DNA of 14,121 nucleotides, taken from contig JBOFDP010000011.1 in assembly GCA_051647125.1 (NCBI GenBank), positions 1-14,121 on the forward strand, in the 5' to 3' direction. The notes under the pieces were generated by a model. That model saw only the letters and a program-made list of their open reading frames with translations, searched no databases and was not told the origin of the DNA. The translations under genes were made by a program, and so were the position numbers. Positions 12,907 through 14,121 of this stretch are shown in pieces; position 1 is the stretch's first letter; each line of letters starts with the position of its first letter. This DNA is from JBOFDP01 sp051647125 (GTDB lineage Bacteria; Bacteroidota; Bacteroidia; Chitinophagales; Chitinophagaceae).

Positions 12907-13655
12907 ATATAGGAATTATTATTATTATTCCAAATACGCCAGCTTTCTTCGGCTTGCAAAATAAGCATTTCATATCCATTTTTTATGGTGGCTCCTTGTT
13001 GCTCTCCTTTTTGTAAAAAAACTGTTTTCTCCGGATTATAAATCAGATCATACAATAGATGCTCTTTAGTAATTGCAGTATATACAATATTAGGATATTC
13101 TTGTGTATAAGGATACATTCCTAAAGGAGTAGTATTAATAATCATTTTATAAGAGGCTACTATATCCTCATTGCAATGCTCATAAGCTATTATATTGGGC
13201 TGATTCTTATATTGTCGAACCACTATCTTATATTCAATACCTAACCTCTCCAATACAAACTGTACCGCTTTGGCGGCTCCACCATTCCCTAATATCAAAG
13301 CCTTTTTGTGCGGAGCTTTAAGTAAAGGTAATAAACTTTTTGCAAAACCTATCACATCGGTATTATATGCATAGGTTTCATAATCAAGTATTTTTACACA
13401 ATTACAAGCTCCTATTTTTTTAATGTCTTCATGCACATATTCTATATAGTTTAAAATTGATTCTTTATAAGGAATAGTTACATTAAAGCCAAAAATATCT
13501 GAACGTATGTATAGGTCATAAATATTATTTATATCTTCTAAAGGAAAAAGTTGATAGGAATAATCGTGAACCTTTAAGTTTTTAAATTTTTGTGTAAAAT
13601 ATTTTTTGGAAAAAGAATGTGTAAGGGGATACCCTATAAGTCCATAACATTTCAT
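12903..13655 (-). CDS. aroE: Shikimate dehydrogenase (NADP+)
   Basis: AroE reduces 3-dehydroshikimate to shikimate with NADPH in the aromatic amino acid pathway. The 250-aa sequence holds the substrate site GLIGYPLTHSFSKKYF (5-20; S14, S16), NVTIPYKE (58-65) with catalytic K64, GACNCV (82-87, N85), and YNTDVIGF (97-104) with catalytic D100. The nucleotide-binding loop is LGNGGAAKA (122-130), followed by INTTPLGM (173-180) and GYEMLILQAEESW (227-239, Q234). Length is slightly below the E. coli 272. The C-terminus has five consecutive Asn from a (AAT)5 run (12915-12929). It is convergent with metA, with both stop codons inside one TTAA. No clear TAnnTTTG box was found directly upstream. Confidence 0.95.
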   Translation of the reverse strand: MKCYGLIGYPLTHSFSKKYFTQKFKNLKVHDYSYQLFPLEDINNIYDLYIRSDIFGFNVTIPYKESILNYIEYVHEDIKKIGACNCVKILDYETYAYNTDVIGFAKSLLPLLKAPHKKALILGNGGAAKAVQFVLERLGIEYKIVVRQYKNQPNIIAYEHCNEDIVASYKMIINTTPLGMYPYTQEYPNIVYTAITKEHLLYDLIYNPEKTVFLQKGEQQGATIKNGYEMLILQAEESWRIWNNNNNSYI

Positions 13656-13671
13656 AATTATATTATTTATT

Positions 13672-13839
13672 TTATATTAAATCTGATATATATCTTGCGA
13701 AGATAATCATCAAAAAGAAAAGATAATTTTTTGAGTTTAGTTTCTTTATATCTAAAGTTTCTCTATTTGTCGAGTCTTCATCTATTGTAAGATAAATTAG
13801 CCACCTATTTTTTTTATTATAACTTAAATATTCTATCAA
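13672..13839 (-). CDS. Doubtful small ORF upstream of aroE
   Basis: The minus strand is open for 56 codons from a TTG at 13839 to a TAA at 13672, ending 16 bases before the aroE ATG. The product would be 55 aa, starting LIEYLSYNKKNRWLIYLTID, with a polar middle (DEDSTNRETLDIKKLN) and a hydrophobic stretch (NYLFFLMIIFARYI) near the end. It is not recognised. The only ATG is internal, near the end. Open frames of this length do occur by chance, but they are uncommon in DNA this AT-rich. It may be a small protein in the aroE transcript, a gene remnant, or chance. Confidence 0.2.
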   Translation of the reverse strand: MIEYLSYNKKNRWLIYLTIDEDSTNRETLDIKKLNSKNYLFFLMIIFARYISDLI

Positions 13840-13870
13840 TATTTATAGAATTATATTTTTATAAAAAAAC

Positions 13871-13903
13871 TTAGAAGCAAAATAAAAATAAGTTATATTT
13901 TTG
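13871..13903 (+). promoter_or_regulatory. tRNA-Arg promoter
   Basis: TTAG (13871-13874), 21 bases, then TATTTTTG (13896-13903), a full TAnnTTTG match with a one-mismatch -33. Transcription would start about 13909, a few bases before the tRNA 5' end at 13917. Confidence 0.55.
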
Positions 13904-13916
13904 TAGCCTTCTAATT

Positions 13917-13990
13917 GGCCCCGTAGCTCAACTGAATAGAGCATTTGACTACGGATCAAAAGGTTTCAGGTTTGAATCCTGACGGGGTCA
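13917..13990 (+). tRNA. tRNA-Arg (anticodon ACG)
   Basis: This 74-nt tRNA folds completely: acceptor GGCCCCG with CGGGGTC (one G-U at 2-71), D-stem GCTC/GAGC, anticodon stem TTTGA/TCAAA with loop CTACGGA, T-stem TCAGG/CCTGA, discriminator A73. The ACG anticodon (A34 to inosine by TadA) reads CGU, CGC and CGA codons. A20, an arginine identity element, is present. CCA is not encoded. The D-loop AACTGAATA has A15 and A19 instead of G15 and the near-invariant G19. The T-loop is TTTGAAT, with U56 instead of C56, and position 48 is U. Both changes keep tertiary pairing (A15-U48, A19-U56). It is convergent with the gene at 13994. Confidence 0.96.
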
Positions 13991-13993
13991 CTT

Positions 13994-14121
13994 CTACAAC
14001 AATATAGATATAAGTACGCCTATTTTTTTATTTTTTCCTACTACCATTCTATCCTCTCCATGCCAATCTTTATATAGGTTTACCTCTTCAAAATATGAAG
14101 CAAAAAGATTACAAACATCTT
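13994..14121 (-). CDS. prmC: 3' end of a probable release-factor glutamine methyltransferase
   Basis: The last 41 codons of a leftward gene that begins beyond the right edge; the stop TAG is at 13996-13994. The sequence DVCNLFASYFEEVNLYKDWHG at the edge, followed by EDRMVVG, resembles the PrmC/HemK C-terminus, where a 'FxxVxLxKDxxGxDRxV' pattern forms the last strands of the SAM methyltransferase fold. PrmC methylates the GGQ glutamine of release factors RF1 and RF2. The remaining KNKKIGVLISILL is a tail beyond the usual end. The catalytic NPPY motif lies outside the window, so the call rests on this short match alone. The stop is four bases from the tRNA 3' end. Confidence 0.5.
   Translation of the reverse strand, partial: DVCNLFASYFEEVNLYKDWHGEDRMVVGKNKKIGVLISILL

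Noticed and set aside
13691..13705. TATCTT-GCG-AAGATA inverted repeat upstream of aroE as an operator
   Set aside because: Arms are only 6 bp of AT-rich sequence, and no regulator or promoter box is linked to it.

Overview
The window is an AT-rich piece of a Bacteroidota (Bacteroidetes) chromosome. The evidence is consistent. The infA-rpmJ-rpsM-rpsK-rpsD-rpoA-rplQ block has Bacteroidetes-type proteins: L36 without the zinc cysteines and L17 with a long charged tail. There is a secreted DUF2911 protein, and a surface protein that pairs the 'LLLPR' N-terminal motif with a C-terminal S74 domain. Near-perfect copies of the Bacteroidetes promoter consensus (TTTG near -33, TAnnTTTG near -7) precede most transcription units. 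No start codon has a convincing Shine-Dalgarno sequence at a usable distance. Low GC content with a retained set of ordinary biosynthetic genes would fit a compact-genome, possibly host-associated lineage. That is inference; I cannot name a genus.

Layout. (1) 1-198: a leftward promoter and probably the first codons of a gene leaving the window. (2) 199-2252: a divergent manganese module, repressor mntR and NRAMP transporter mntH, around a 26-bp inverted repeat that looks like the metallo-repressor operator. (3) 2274-5972: a leftward ribosomal/RNA polymerase operon headed by infA; rpmJ (38 aa) lies within it. The usual upstream genes (secY, map and the rest of the spc/S10 block) are not next to it. 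(4) 6110-7102: a stand-alone homocysteine-methyltransferase module of MetH. (5) 7302-8576: a secreted S74 auto-chaperone protein whose composition is less AT-rich. (6) 8810-10791: DUF2911 protein and hemW, overlapping by one base. (7) 10865-11809: a membrane-anchored coiled-coil protein with a strong terminator. (8) 11853-13655: metA with a structured leader, convergent with aroE; their stop codons share one TTAA. (9) 13871-14121: tRNA-Arg(ACG) and the 3' end of a probable prmC.

How the genes fit together. MetA (homoserine activation) and the MetH module (homocysteine methylation) belong to the same pathway but are in separate transcription units. AroE adds a shikimate-pathway step. MntR/MntH form a self-contained metal homeostasis switch. 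infA to rplQ and prmC serve translation and transcription.

I found no transposase, integrase, CRISPR array, toxin-antitoxin pair or defence cluster, and no convincing new multi-gene system. The most unusual signals are small: a tRNA-Arg whose normally G-C tertiary elbow contact appears to have become A-U, a structured metA leader, a stem-loop just before rpsD, an extended IF-1, and a G8 tract in the predicted 5' region of the left-edge gene.
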